Made by a program: the position numbers and the translations under genes. From Henricia sp. BOLD:AAB3569 (Eukaryota > Echinodermata > Asteroidea > Spinulosida > Echinasteridae): DNA of 64,000 bases. Of the stretch, positions 12,541-23,271 are shown in pieces. A model generated the notes under the pieces. That model was not told the origin of the DNA. It saw only the letters and a list, made by a program, of their open reading frames with translations, and did no database searches. The stretch spans positions 2,769,398 through 2,833,397 of the forward strand of contig JBBELK010000620.1 in the NCBI GenBank assembly GCA_037783545.1. Reading direction: 5' to 3'. Within the stretch, counting starts at the first letter, position 1. The number at the start of each line of letters is the position of its first letter.

Positions 12541-13002
12541 GGCTGCGTTCGGGCGTGCATTTCTCGCTACTCCGGAGTAATGCGTGCGCATTGCACTCGG
12601 GTCACATTACGCGAACGGCAAGTCCACATGATGAGCGAATGGCTATCAGTCAAGATGGCCGTCTCTTGCCATGACTACACAAAAAACGCCGTTTCACTGC
12701 TCACAAGAAATTGAAGAAAATACAGACCGTAAGTCGTGAGAACCTTTGATACCGTCTAAAACAAACCTTAGTGAGTTGTTGTTTCAGTTATCCAGTTGAC
12801 ACGTTGAGCAAATTCACCAAAAATCCAACCTATATCCCGCCATCTTCGTACAAATCATATGACACTCGTCAGGAGTAAAAGTGCACTCATTTGTTGGGGA
12901 ATACCGAGAGCATACTCTCATTGACCTGAGTGTCGTTAATCTTGCCGTTCGCGCGCGCAGGAGTATGCTCGTGTTAACACGAGTACACGCCCGAACACAG
13001 CC
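12541..13002. mobile_element. TIR element, family B copy 2
   Basis: Same ends (GGCTGCGTTCGGGCGTG) and interior as 6139-6563, including the shared block GACCGTAAGTCGTGAGAACC. The right end has one change in the TIR. Nonautonomous. Confidence 0.8.
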
Positions 13003-13087
13003 TCGGAGTACAGATTGTACATACGTAAACGACCTTGGCACTGAAAGTTTTAAGAGCAAAGTAGTTACCTCAGATAAAGAGGAGAAC

Positions 13088-13235
13088 TATAGACTGTATC
13101 AAATAGCTGCCATCTTGTAGGGCAGTTTCTTTATTCGTTGATAACATGCTTAGTTGAACATTTTATGCTTACATTGTTGGACAATTTAATTGTCAAAATT
13201 AGCTCTACAAGATGGCAACTATAAGGTATGGTCTG
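13088..13235. mobile_element. short hairpin MITE (CTGCCATCTTGTAG arms)
   Basis: Imperfect inverted arms (AGACTGTATCAAATAGCTGC and GCAACTATAAGGTATGGTCT) around an AT-rich centre. A single arm of the same family lies at about 15290-15332. Confidence 0.6.
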
Positions 13236-13264
13236 TACTCAATAAGTTGTTAGGGTTTGAAATA

Positions 13265-13750
13265 AACTCTTCAAAAACAGTTCGGAAAGTCAAGTTTGAC
13301 TGACGATTTCTCTCTTGTTGCAGAATAATTTTCCTTAAATTTTATATCATTGGAAAGCCCTGTTATTCCTCTTTACGATGATGTGTCATTTGTTATGATT
13401 AAGCAATTGGGGGATGTGCAGCACAGCTGAATACAGGGGCGGATGTAAAGTGAAATGTCACAAAATGCATTGCTATTATCAAAAAGTGCATTGACACATT
13501 CCCATCCTCCAAGCAAAAGGGGAATGCACTGCATGACAATAGCAGTGAATTTTGTGACATTTCACTTTCCACCCGCCCCTGTATTCCGCTATACTGCACA
13601 TCCCCCAATTGATTAATCATAACAAATGACACATCCCTGTAAAGAGGAATAACGGGGCTTTCTAATGATACCAAATTCAAGGGAAATTATTTAGTAACAA
13701 AAGAGAAATCGTCAGTCAAACTTGACTTTCAGAACTTTTTTTGAGGAGTT
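13265..13750. mobile_element. Tc1/mariner-type MITE, family E copy 1
   Basis: Inverted ends of about 55 bases with AGTTCGGAAAGTCAAGTTTG and the subterminal TGACTGACGATTTCTCTC; flanked by TA on both sides. Further inside, GGGGATGTGCAG and GTGAAATGTCACAAAA are also inverted, so nearly the whole element folds back. Copy 2 is at 46005-46470. Confidence 0.85.
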
Positions 13751-14182
13751 TAGTTGAACTATAGTTTTATCTGAAGTAGGTACTTTGCCCTTAGGGGACA
13801 TTCAAAGTTGTCAACATTTTCACAGTTCTACAGAGTGTAGTGTTTTTCAAGATTCCCCTCCCTCCCCTCAAAATACTACTTATCAAAAAAAAATTGTAAC
13901 TACCTGAAATGTCAACATTTTACAGTGCATGTAAAGTCATACGTGGCCCTCGACCATCCCTTTTTCCTATACCTTGAATATGGAACTTGCCCAGGGCTAC
14001 AGGAAGTCTCAGTCCTCACAAGTCCCTGGATTCCTGTCTGGCCTTTGCCAAGGCCACAATCTTTTTGTTGTGCAAGTATTTTGATTTCAATGACACTAGT
14101 CATTGTTGTATACATGTACTGCTTAAAATATTTCATGTATAATTTCACTAAATGTAATATTCAAGGATCTTTAAGGCAAATA

Positions 14183-14805
14183 CACTCGACCAAAAAAGTT
14201 CTGTCACCAGTAAGACATTTGTAGATATTTATTATAAAATTGGATTTAATGTAGGAAAATAATATATCAAGTTTTAGCTGAACATATCACTCAAAGGAAT
14301 AGAGCTCAACGGAGTCCATGATGGCAAGCTTCACGGAACAGGAATGCAAGAAATGAGTGTGGGGTCAGAATGAAAAATGCCAAAAAACAACGATGGCAAC
14401 TTTATTGCACTCGAGCAAGGGGAGTTACAGTTCAGTATTTTGCTTCCAGTTCCACCATACCTAATGCAATGGCACGATTCAGATTGGACAATTTAACCAT
14501 TTTGATTTGGATGTTTTTGACAAGACATTGATAAATCCAAACTCACTTAAAAATTTCCTAATTGTTTACACACAAATTGCCCAAATCACAAGTTGCATTG
14601 TTCCTTGGTGTTTTTCATTCTGACCCCACACTCCTTTGTTGCATTCCTGTTCAGTGAAGCTTGCCATCATGATCTCTCTTCAGCTCTATTCCTTTGAGGG
14701 ATATGTTCAGCTAAAATTTGATATATTATTTTCCTACATTAAATCCAATTTAATAATCAATATCTATAAATGTCTTACTGGTGACAGAACTTTTTTGGTC
14801 GAGTG
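14183..14805. mobile_element. Tc1/mariner-type element with about 160-bp TIRs
   Basis: Ends CACTCGACCAAAAAAGTTCT and its complement are flanked by TA (14181-14182 and 14806-14807). The inverted arms extend through TATGTTCAGCTAAAA-type and AAGCTTCAC-type blocks. No intact transposase frame. Confidence 0.85.
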
Positions 14806-15446
14806 TACTTGTTTCCTAATACCTTATGTAAGAAGCCAGAGCACAAAACATTAACCATTGCAAAAATTAACAAGTGATCATTAGCACCCAGTATATTTTT
14901 TATAGGACTGGAAATTCCTTTGATGTTTGAGACACAATAGAAGAACAATGGTAGGGGGCCGCGGGGTCGAAATACCCACTGGACCGAGGCCAGTAATTTA
15001 TGCCCCAGTCTAGTGTTTTCTCCACCGTACTAGACCAGTGGTCCAGTGCATTTTTAAACTAACAGACAGTAAATCCAGGTTCCTTGTGGCTTTGGTCTTG
15101 TAAAAATAGCGTCGGTCCAGTAAAGGATTTGAGCTACTAACCCTGTGGTCTAGCAGATTTTTTCATGAAATTCGAGCCCTGGGGGGAGTCCGTTTGCCAC
15201 ATATCGTGCTGCATATGCAGGATTTGACATTTAAATTGGTCAACAATGTAAGCACAATATGTGCAACCATGCAAGTCCTCAAGGAACAAAGAAACTGCCC
15301 TGCAAGATGGCAGCTATTCAATACGCAGTCTGTGAGTAGAAAGATGGGGGTTTCTGGTGTGGAATGATTGTGCTTATTTTGCAAAGATACTTCTATTTGA
15401 GGAGGGTGTGGGGAGAGGAATGGTAATACTTCTGTTTAGTTTTAGT
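14806..15446. other. intergenic; fragments of two hairpin families
   Basis: Contains one arm of the CAGCACGATATGTGGCA family at 15182-15211 and one arm of the 13088-13235 family at about 15290-15332. No gene recognised. Confidence 0.5.
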
Positions 15447-15479
15447 CAGGGTTGTAGTCGAGTCTATCACAAGTCCGAG

Positions 15480-15776
15480 ATGCCCCAGGGGTGGGGATTT
15501 TGTCACAAAAAAAGTGACAATCCCCACCTCTTAGGTGGGGTAGCCCGGGGGGCAGGGGTGGGGGAAACAATTGATAGGTGCATTAAATACAAGGACCGAC
15601 ATAAATTAAATCGGTTCGTTTTAGATGTTATTGAAGTCCGATCATGTAGGCAGGACCTCCAATGGTCCGATGTACAAATGTACACAAAAGGGTGTGTTAC
15701 GACGACTGAAAACAGACTAGTTTTGGAGCACAACCACCGTGGTTTATCTTCAGACGTTGTGATGCATATATGCCTC
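15480..15776. repeat. 297-bp direct repeat, copy 1
   Basis: Apparently identical to 15941-16237. It starts ATGCCCCAGGGGTGGGG and contains the hairpin GTGGGGATTTTGTCAC / GTGACAATCCCCAC. Each copy can encode the same 98-residue frame, but with no known domain. The 164 bases between the copies are not repeated. Confidence 0.85.
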
Positions 15777-15940
15777 GAGATATATTTGCATCACGACATA
15801 TGAAGATAAACCACCGTTTCCAACCATACACATTGTATGGTCTTTGCCACTGGTTCCCTGTTGCATCAAAACCAGCGAATTGACCTCTTCTTTGTGCCGT
15901 TTGCGGTTTAGAACCTTGTCTCAGAGGCGGTCCTGTGTGC

Positions 15941-16237
15941 ATGCCCCAGGGGTGGGGATTTTGTCACAAAAAAAGTGACAATCCCCACCTCTTAGGTGGG
16001 GTAGCCCGGGGGGCAGGGGTGGGGGAAACAATTGATAGGTGCATTAAATACAAGGACCGACATAAATTAAATCGGTTCGTTTTAGATGTTATTGAAGTCC
16101 GATCATGTAGGCAGGACCTCCAATGGTCCGATGTACAAATGTACACAAAAGGGTGTGTTACGACGACTGAAAACAGACTAGTTTTGGAGCACAACCACCG
16201 TGGTTTATCTTCAGACGTTGTGATGCATATATGCCTC
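15941..16237. repeat. 297-bp direct repeat, copy 2
   Basis: Second copy of the unit at 15480-15776. The identity implies a recent event. The layout (direct repeats around a short unique centre, inside another element) could be a miniature terminal-repeat element or a simple tandem duplication. Confidence 0.85.
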
Positions 16238-16491
16238 ACAAGTCCAGAGCCAATAAAAATCACAAGTCCGTCACAAGTCACGCACAAGTCCAGTAGCAAG
16301 AAGCAAAGGATTAACACGCACAAAAGAAAGCTTTCGTTGGAGTTTATTTGAATAGCTTGTGACGGACTTGTGATGGACTCGACTACAACCCTGGCATCTA
16401 TGTCTTCATGCATTGTGTGCAGCTTGTTTGGACTTGCAGCTGATTTATCTCTACCAAAAATTGCTCCTCAGCAGAACACTAGGTAAACCCC

Positions 16492-16580
16492 TCACCCCCC
16501 AACCCCTCACCCCCCACCCCCACCCCCACCCCAATCCCCACCCCAATCCCCCCCCCCCCAACCCAATCCCCACCCCCAAA
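16492..16580. repeat. C-rich simple repeat
   Basis: Runs of CCCCACCCC and CCCCAATCCCC. The proline-rich frame across it is an artefact of composition. Confidence 0.85.
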
Positions 16581-16610
16581 AATAATGCTTGGGCTGAATT
16601 CTGGTTGTGA

Positions 16611-16682
16611 ACTGGGCTCAAAAAGAAACTTATAATTTTTCACATGGTCATATCTTAAAATCCTGTCCATCAAATGGCTACA
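16611..16682. mobile_element. solitary end of the Tc1-like element at 18109
   Basis: About 70 bases starting AACTGGGCTCAAAAAGAAAC match the left end of 18109-19130, then the match stops at CATCAAATGG. Confidence 0.75.
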
Positions 16683-16770
16683 ACTTGAGATAATACATGT
16701 ACATGATTCATTAAAGGTGCATGGCTTGATTACTTTATATAGCCATATAATTTTGACACCACCCTATGAA

Positions 16771-17318
16771 CTGCCCATTTCCCCTACCAAGAAAGATGTG
16801 ATTTTACCTATATCGTGGGTGCTAGTTCCTGTCTGCCCATTTCCCCTACCAAAGAAAGATTGGATTTTGCCTATCGTGGGTGCTAGTTCCTGTCTGCCCA
16901 TTTCCCCTACCAAAGAAAGATTGGATTTTGCCTATCGTGGGTGCTAGTTCCTGTCTGCCCATTTCCCCTACCAAAGAAAGATTGGATTTTGCCTATCGTG
17001 GGTGCTAGTTCCTGTCTGCCCATTTCCCCTACCAAAGAAAGATTGGATTTTGCCTATCGTGGGTGCTAGTTCCTGTCTGCCCATTTCCCCTACCAAAGAA
17101 AGATTGGATTTTGCCTATCGTGGGTGCTAGTTCCTGTCTGCCCATTTCCCCTACCAAAGAAAGATTGGATTTTGCCTATCGTGGGTGCTAGTTCCTGTCT
17201 GCCCATTTCCCCTACCAAAGAAAGATTGGATTTTGCCTATCGTGGGTGCTAGTTCCTGTCTGCCCATTTCCCCTACCAAAAAAAGATTGGATTTTGCCTA
17301 TCGTGGGTGCTAGTTCCT
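16771..17318. repeat. 61-bp minisatellite, nine units
   Basis: Nine head-to-tail units of 61 bases (core CTGCCCATTTCCCCTACCAA ... GTGCTAGTTCCTG). The inner units look identical; the first has several changes and the last ends abruptly at 17318. The open frame through it is repeat-driven. Confidence 0.95.
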
Positions 17319-17443
17319 ATTAAAATAACGTGACATTGAAGTTATCTGGATGTTACAATGTTTGGTGCATGGATATTAATTTAAAAGCTCCACTGAAAAC
17401 TTGGTGGCATCAACAATACACAGAAAAGAATCTTACTACTTCT

Positions 17444-17564
17444 GGGGTCAATTTCACGAAGTGCTACGATTCTTCGTAACACCAATTACAATGGGTAAAC
17501 CACCGTAACCTGCGTCTTGAATCTCAAGTTACGAAGGATTGTAGCGCTTCGTGATATCGACCCC
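17444..17564. mobile_element. hairpin MITE, family F (GGGGTC...TTTCACGAAG)
   Basis: 121 bases with inverted arms GGGGTCAATTTCACGAAGTG and CGCTTCGTGATATCGACCCC. Further traces lie at 21493-21570 with 22107-22140 (a copy split by other elements) and at about 62085-62120. Confidence 0.75.
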
Positions 17565-17792
17565 TGACTCTTTATGTCCCTATGCATCAAACATGAAGTA
17601 GACCATGTTAACATAGATGACTTGGCTTATGTTCTTAATCATGTCCTGTCCGAGTCATATCTACACAATGTTTTGAAACTTGGCACTGCCCCAAAAGGAA
17701 GTCTGGTCGCAACAGGTGCGCACCTGTTGCTTAGATACATGCAGAATGTGATTGACTTTACAGTGTTTTTGTGCTGTATAGTGGCCCATATG

Positions 17793-17908
17793 CAGCACGA
17801 TATGTGGCAGAGGGTATCCCCCTACCATTGTTCCCCTATTGTCTCAAACGACCCTGTGTTGAGGAATAGGGGCGTTAGGGGGGAGTCCCTTTGCCACATA
17901 TCGTGCTG
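17793..17908. mobile_element. MITE, family G complete copy (TIR CAGCACGATATGTGGCA)
   Basis: 116 bases with inverted ends CAGCACGATATGTGGCA and an inner inverted CCCCTA/TAGGGG block. Partner at 56663-56937, where a G-rich array has replaced the centre, and one arm at 15182-15211. Confidence 0.8.
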
Positions 17909-18108
17909 GGAATACAGTACATGTACTTGATTTTGTGGATTGAAATACAAAAGTCCAAATTATGCCTGGTTCAAAATGGACTGTATTAATGTGTTGTGAT
18001 ACTGTGATTTATAGTTTGTGATAATATCGGTGGTGTTTTTGTCACGTCACTGAATGCGGTATTAGTCTGAAAGACATTAATTTTCATTTATAAAGGGATT
18101 TACATGTA

Positions 18109-19130
18109 AACTGGGCTCAAAAAGAAACTTATAATTTTTCACATGGTCATATCTTAAAATCCTGTCCATCAAAATGAACCAAAATGACACACCGGATTAC
18201 TTCAATACTCTACTCTAAACACATGTCAGTAACCAAGCAGTTGCCCAACTGACAGAACTGAAAAATGCACTGGCATGGAACCGCTTGCTGTATCACATGT
18301 CACAGCCTGGAAATTTCGGCAACACAGAGTTTAAGGCACGTGAAGAAGTCAAAACAAATTGAAATGAAGGTAATGTCAGTTACCCAAACACAGACATCAA
18401 TAGTGTGTGTGTCCACCATGTGCTTGGAAGCATTCAGTGCATCTGCTACGCATGCTGTCCACCAGGTTTGTGATGCAGTCTTGGGGGAGATTGTTCCACT
18501 CTTCCTGTAGAGCTGCTCTAAGTGTTTGTGCATTAACAAACGGATTGTCCCTTGCCGAAACACGTCGCCCGAGCTCTTCCCACAGTTGTTTAATCGGAAG
18601 AGCAGAACATTGAACTCTTACCATGGTGCTCTTGTTCCCCGGATCTCAATCCGATTGAACAACTGTGGGATGAGCTCAGGCGACGTGTTTCGGCAAGGGA
18701 CAATCCGCCTGTTAATGCACAAACACTCTACAGGAAGAGTGGAACAATCTCCCCCAAGCCTGCATCAGAAACCTGGTGGACAGCATGCGTAGCAGATGCA
18801 CTGAATGCTTCCAAGCACATGGTGGACACACACACTATTATAGATGTCTGTGTTTGGGTAACTGACATTACCTTCATTTCAATTTGTTTTGACTTCTTCA
18901 CGTGCCTTAAACTCTATGTGCCGAAATGTCCAGGCTGTGACATGTGATACAGCAAGCGGTTCCATGCCAGTGCATTTTTCAGTTCTGTCAGTTGGGCAAC
19001 TGCTTGGTTACTGACATGTGTTTAGAGTAGAGTATTGAAGTAATCCTGTGTGTCATTTTGGTTCATTTTGATGGACAGGATTTTAAGATATGACCATGTG
19101 AAAAATTATCGGTTCTTTTTTAGCCCAGTT
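18109..19130. mobile_element. palindromic Tc1-like element with two inverted transposase 3' halves
   Basis: Flanked by TA (18107-18108 and 19131-19132) with ends AACTGGGCTCAAAAAG. The two halves, 18109-18620 and about 18625-19130, are near-complete inverted copies. Each carries the C-terminal part of a Tc1 transposase: on the - strand at 18624-18397 (LPIKQLWEELGRRVSARDNP, then SMRSRCTECFQAHGGHTHY), and on the + strand at about 18628-18845 (SPDLNPIEQLWDELRRRVSA with a small deletion after it). The catalytic DDE part is missing from both. Confidence 0.9.
18397..18624 (-). pseudogene. Tc1/mariner transposase, C-terminal remnant
   Basis: Seventy-five codons ending in QAHGGHTHY and TAG, with the family's IKQLWEELGRRV and LRAALQEEWNNLPQ segments. 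These align with the last fifth of fish and invertebrate Tc1 transposases (P-I-E-x-LWDELGRRV ... AHGGHTRY). The upstream catalytic domain is absent, so no active enzyme can come from it. Its mirror copy lies immediately to the right. Confidence 0.9.
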
Positions 19131-19240
19131 TACATGCAACTGATAGAGTAAACTAAATTGCCATTCATTAACAGTTCGTTCAGCATCAAGAGGATTGTAA
19201 TATTTATGTTATTTTTGCACCCGAGTTTTACTTGTGTTTG

Positions 19241-19455
19241 GGGGCCAATTTCATTAGCATAAAAAAACTGCTTAATCCAAAAATTGTTTGCTTTTAAAAA
19301 AATGGTTTAGCAGTCAAAAATGCAACTTGTGTTCTTAGTAGAACACCAGCCAATTGGAATAAACACGATTTTGACTGTTAACCAATTTATGCAAAGAAAA
19401 TAGATTTTGGACTAAACAATTTTTTTCTGCTAAACAGCTTTATGAAATTGGCTCC
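19241..19455. mobile_element. hairpin MITE, family H (GGCCAATTTCAT ends)
   Basis: Inverted ends GGGGCCAATTTCATTAGCAT and CTTTATGAAATTGGCTCC with inner CTGCTTAATCC/GGACTAAAC-type arms. A related, better conserved copy is at 21567-21811. Confidence 0.65.
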
Positions 19456-19624
19456 AGTTAGTTCCATGACATGCTGAAAGTAGAGAACCAGTGTGACATA
19501 TTTTGCCATAGTGATGGCTCTGAACATTGACCAAATGGTTCAATGATTTCACGTAAGTTTATTACCCCAGGTTTCTATTATCGAGGGAAAGATTTGAAGC
19601 TTGTACCAGATTTTGTATTCTAAT

Positions 19625-20671
19625 GGGGAGTTCACACTATCATGACTATTGCGGAAAAATCGCGCTGCGCTCACCGCGTTGCATGATGTCCAAAGTATCG
19701 ATCTCTCCAAAATAGAAAATTACACTCCAGTAACTTGGGGCTTCTCTGATACCTCAGTAGCCTTTGTTAAGGCCTCGCAGCTGGGTGGGTGTGTCGCGTG
19801 CCAGGACGAGAGCGCCACCATGCGACGTGGACAGGGGAGCAGCGCAGCTGCCATCCCGGAATAATTATTTATTAATGTACATGTATTACAGCCCCTGTTG
19901 CATTATTCATCCCTGAGTTGTTGTGCTGCGAATGTATGTATGTATGTTTGCTTGCTTACAAACTGGTGCACGCGAACCTGATTGGCTCGCATTGTTAGCT
20001 ATTCAACGCAACATGCACACAGTATCTGTGTACACAGGAGTTTATGGGGTACTTGCATTGTTGTCCTATTTTCCCTTTTCTTTAGAATTCCTCTGTGGGG
20101 TACCACTGTTCCTTTTGAATTTCTTTATGGGGTACCATTGTTCCATTGTGTTTGGTACCCCACAAGTGTGTCTGTGTTAGACCACTGTGTCATACGATCA
20201 TTAGCATCTTGCTAACCGAGAGGTAGTTGTGTTGTTGTGCTGCGAATGTATGTTTGCTTACAAACTGGTGCGCGCGAACCTGATTGGCTCGCATTGTTAG
20301 CTATTCAACGCAACACGCACACTGTGTCATACGATCATTAGCATTTTGCTAACTGAGAGGTAGCAAAATTCCAGGACGGCAAAGGCCGAGCAGCTGGCGC
20401 TGCTCGTCCAGTCCTCGTCGCATGGTGGCGCTCTCGTTCTGGCGCGCGACACCACCAGCTGCGAGGCCTTGAACAAAGGCTAATACCTCAGTGGCAGCAT
20501 GTTGGAAAGGTCAGCGCACCATGATCAAAGTTGAACATATTTGAACTTTGACCCAGCTCGAAATGTTCTGCGCGTCACGATAGGCCACGCCCAAACGGCA
20601 AACCAGTTTCTGTACAACCCTATGGAGCAGCTGCGCGCAAAACCATTTTTCCGCGATAGTGTGAACGCCCC
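19625..20671. mobile_element. TIR element, family I copy 1, carrying a nested insert
   Basis: Ends GGGGAGTTCACACTATC and GATAGTGTGAACGCCCC with subterminal GCGGAAAAATCGCGCTGCGC. The shorter copy at 21812-22107 lacks the insert at 19758-20482, so the two align on either side of it. Confidence 0.8.
19758..20482. mobile_element. MULE-like nonautonomous element with exact 9-bp target duplication
   Basis: ATACCTCAG lies on both sides (19749-19757 and 20483-20491). The ends are TAGCCTTTGTTAAGGCCTCG and the complement; the first bases of each end form a small stem (GCCTT/AAGGC). The arms of about 110 bases share GCCACCATGCGACG. The interior has a direct duplication (19918-20035 with 20232-20320). 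The family I copy at 21812-22107 shows the uninterrupted target (GATACCTCATTGGC). No transposase. Confidence 0.85.
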
Positions 20672-20807
20672 TTTACTCCGAATCAGCATTGATGACTTTG
20701 AGTGCCTATTAGTTGATCAAAAGAGTCTTTTTGTGAAACCTCAATTACAGTCAAACCTCAATTACAGTCGAACCTCCATATAATGAGAGATATTTTAAAG
20801 ACTGAGG

Positions 20808-21018
20808 CTCATCAATGCTCGACGAGCTAATTCGTGCCATGAATTTCACCACGCTCCATACCATGCCTGAGCTCTTACGATCCTGGAGGGTGCACGTACG
20901 TATGTTTGTATGTAAACCAATTAGCCTGCACCGTCCGGGATCGTAACAGCTGACTGCCCAACCAGTATGGAGCGTGGTGAATTTCATAGCAAACATTTGT
21001 TCCTCGCGCATTAATGAG
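20808..21018. mobile_element. hairpin element (ATTTCACCACGCTCCATAC arms)
   Basis: Inverted arms of about 25 bases, GAATTTCACCACGCTCCATA and its complement, lie inside weaker inverted ends CTCATCAATGC/GCATTAATGAG. Confidence 0.7.
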
Positions 21019-21281
21019 CCTGCATCTTGATTAATAATTGATCGGCTCCATACAGGAACATCACTCAATACGGGTCATAGGTCAAGGGGGAGCATGTTAG
21101 TACTTGCTCTCTAACTCTCTTCTAAAAGGAAACTTTCTAGTCCAAATTCTTTGTTCTTTATTGTTTTTTATTCCTGATAATACAAAGTGTCAAGATCTGG
21201 CTGGAATGTGTGTGCATTAAGCACTTGAAGAGATAAAACAAAAAGTGATTTATCAGCAACTGACAAGAGAAAATGTTCATA

Positions 21282-21422
21282 TTAAAGGCACAGGCTCATC
21301 AGCAATGCATGCGCGCCCAATTTGTGCCGCGAAATACGCAGCTCAATAGCAAAGGCATGGAGCTGCGTATTTCGTGGCACGAATTTGGCGCCCGCGCATT
21401 GCTGACGAGCCTGTGCCTTTAA
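21282..21422. mobile_element. TTAA-type hairpin MITE, family C copy 2
   Basis: TTAA at both ends, inverted AGGCACAGGCTCATCAGCAA arms and an inner GGAGCTGCGTATTTCG stem. The copy looks whole. Confidence 0.9.
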
Positions 21423-21566
21423 GTACCTTACAGGTGAATGGTGATTTATAACTGATGAATGTTTGGTTTAAAATTTTAAAAAAGCAACCTTGGGGTCGAT
21501 TTCACGAAGTACTATGATCCTTCATAACTAGAGATGCACGTTGCAGTGGTTTACCCATCACAACTT

Positions 21567-21811
21567 GGGCCAATTTCATGGCGTTGCTAAGCACAAAAAT
21601 TTGCTTAGCACAGGATTTGTTTCCTTTATAAAATGGATTACAAGCCAACATTACATGTAAACTTGTGCTCTTCGCAAGAGTAGCAGAATACCTTTCAATA
21701 CGCACCACTTACAGTTTTGGAAGGCAACCCATTTTTGCAAAATAAAGCAAATAAATCCTGTGCTAAGCAAATTTGTGTGCTTAGCAACGCCATGAAATTG
21801 GCCCCTGGTGT
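21567..21811. mobile_element. hairpin MITE, family H copy 2
   Basis: Inverted arms of about 45 bases with GGGCCAATTTCATGGCGTTG and TTGCTTAGCACAGGATTTG on the left and their complements on the right. It sits between the two halves of a family F copy. Confidence 0.8.
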
Positions 21812-22107
21812 TAAGGCGGATACACACTATCGCGGAAAAATCACACTTTCGCGCTGCGCTCACCGCATTGCATGAGCTCCCAATCGCCGATCTTTCCAAA
21901 ATAGAAAATTCCAGTATCTTGGGGCTTCTGTGATACCTCATTGGCTGCGCGCTGGAAAGGTCAGTGCACCGCGGTCAAAGTTCAACAATTTTGAACTTTG
22001 ACCCAGCTCAAAACGTTTTGCGCGTCGCGATAGGCCGCGCACAAGCGGCAAACCAGTTTGTGTACAAACCAATGGCACAGTGTGATTTTTCCGCGATAGT
22101 GTGAACG
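21812..22107. mobile_element. TIR element, family I copy 2 (uninterrupted)
   Basis: Inverted ACACTATCGCGGAAAAATC ends. The interior matches both flanks of the 19758-20482 insert and so serves as its natural empty site. Confidence 0.8.
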
Positions 22108-22475
22108 AAGTATCGTAGCGCTTTGTCAAATTGGCCCCTGTTTGTATTGGGTTCAAGTGCATTGATAATTGTCACTGTGTACATAAAGAGCTGGGGCTTG
22201 TTGGCCTTATGGTTTGTGTATATACTGTACATGTATTTTTTGTTAAGTAGAGTAATGTTTGATGTTACTGTTAGCTTTTGATGCATTTTTTGTTGTTTGT
22301 GGCCTTGTAAGGTCAATATGTGCATTCAAGTACTGATGTTGATAAACGTGATGGAAGTGAACTTAAAAAAATACAATTTTGCCACTGTATATTTTTGAAT
22401 AAAAATGTGCCAAAATTGAGTACAATTTTCATTGCCTTCGTTCTGTATCGGCTTAAGTAATGTTGTCCATCTTTC

Positions 22476-22545
22476 ATTTGGGGTAAGGGCTTTATCAGGA
22501 TTCGAACCCGAGACACCTGTGATCAGGCACCATACCATATGTTAT
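22476..22545 (-). repeat. single tRNA-like SINE 3' half
   Basis: GGTAAGGGCTTTATCAGGAT followed by TCGAACCCGAGACACC is the B-box half of the SINE that forms the arrays at 7629 and 39386. Only one half-unit is present. Confidence 0.55.
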
Positions 22546-22681
22546 GTTCATCTTTCATTTCAAATGAAAAATGAAAACAAACCATACAATGTTTATCCAT
22601 TGCTAAAAACAACTGGCAAACACCTCTTACTTATTAAAAATGTTTTATTCAAATTTAAATTTTTCAAATGGCCCTCACAAT

Positions 22682-23271
22682 CATCCTGAGATATCAGGGA
22701 ATTTCCACTCTGCAAAGCGACATAATACCCTGAGGAAACACACGCAAATCTGTGGAGTGAGCCGGCTGTTGTCTTGAGCCAACTCACGCCCGAGTCATTT
22801 TGATGTAGTTTAATCAATTCGGTCATGTTATGCCGAAAAGAAACGATTTATATACTTTCCAGAAATTGTATTGGGTTCCGTTTCTTATGACTGTCTCATT
22901 CCTACCAAACTTTCAAACGACGATCTTAATTTACTGCGCAGTTTTTCAAATTAATAACAGGGATGCATGCTGACGAATGTAATGGAACGGATTCCCCAGT
23001 ATGGTTTAAATAGCAGCCAATCGCCGACGCGGACAACAGCCAGCATTACCGAGTACATGTATCACATGCATGCACGGTGTTTACAATCTGCGCGCGTTAC
23101 ATTTGAATGCCTGCAATCATGCTGCAATGCACTGCCATGCGTCCTGATTGGTCCAGCAGAGGCGACAAGATTTCTGTTGCTAGTCCCACTGTGAAATGGG
23201 GCCTTTTTCAACAGGGCCACTGTACACAGGAGTTAGGGAGTGCGTTAAAGGGGCACTGTTGCAAGAGGATG
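22682..23271. repeat. dispersed repeat, copy 2 (partner at 3489-4081)
   Basis: Same orientation and limits as copy 1, with scattered single-base changes. See copy 1 for its content. Confidence 0.7.

Larger units (their letters stand above)
15447..16393. mobile_element. MITE (TIR CAGGGTTGTAGTCGAGTC) split by an insert
   Basis: The outer ends CAGGGTTGTAGTCGAGTC and GACTCGACTACAACCCTG, each followed inward by an ACAAGTCC block, match a complete 139-base copy at 45423-45561. Here the element is enlarged by an insert at about 15478-16238 made of two 297-base direct repeats. CACAAGTCC stands on both sides of the insert and may be its target duplication. Confidence 0.75.

Noticed and set aside
15480-16237. 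Hammerhead-ribozyme retrozyme
   Set aside because: The direct-repeat layout suggested it, but I find no CTGATGA core with a matching GAAA on either strand.
16717-16947. Repeat-containing frame with LPISPTKER
   Set aside because: Lies in the 61-bp minisatellite; 61 is not a multiple of three, so the frame cannot persist as protein repeats.
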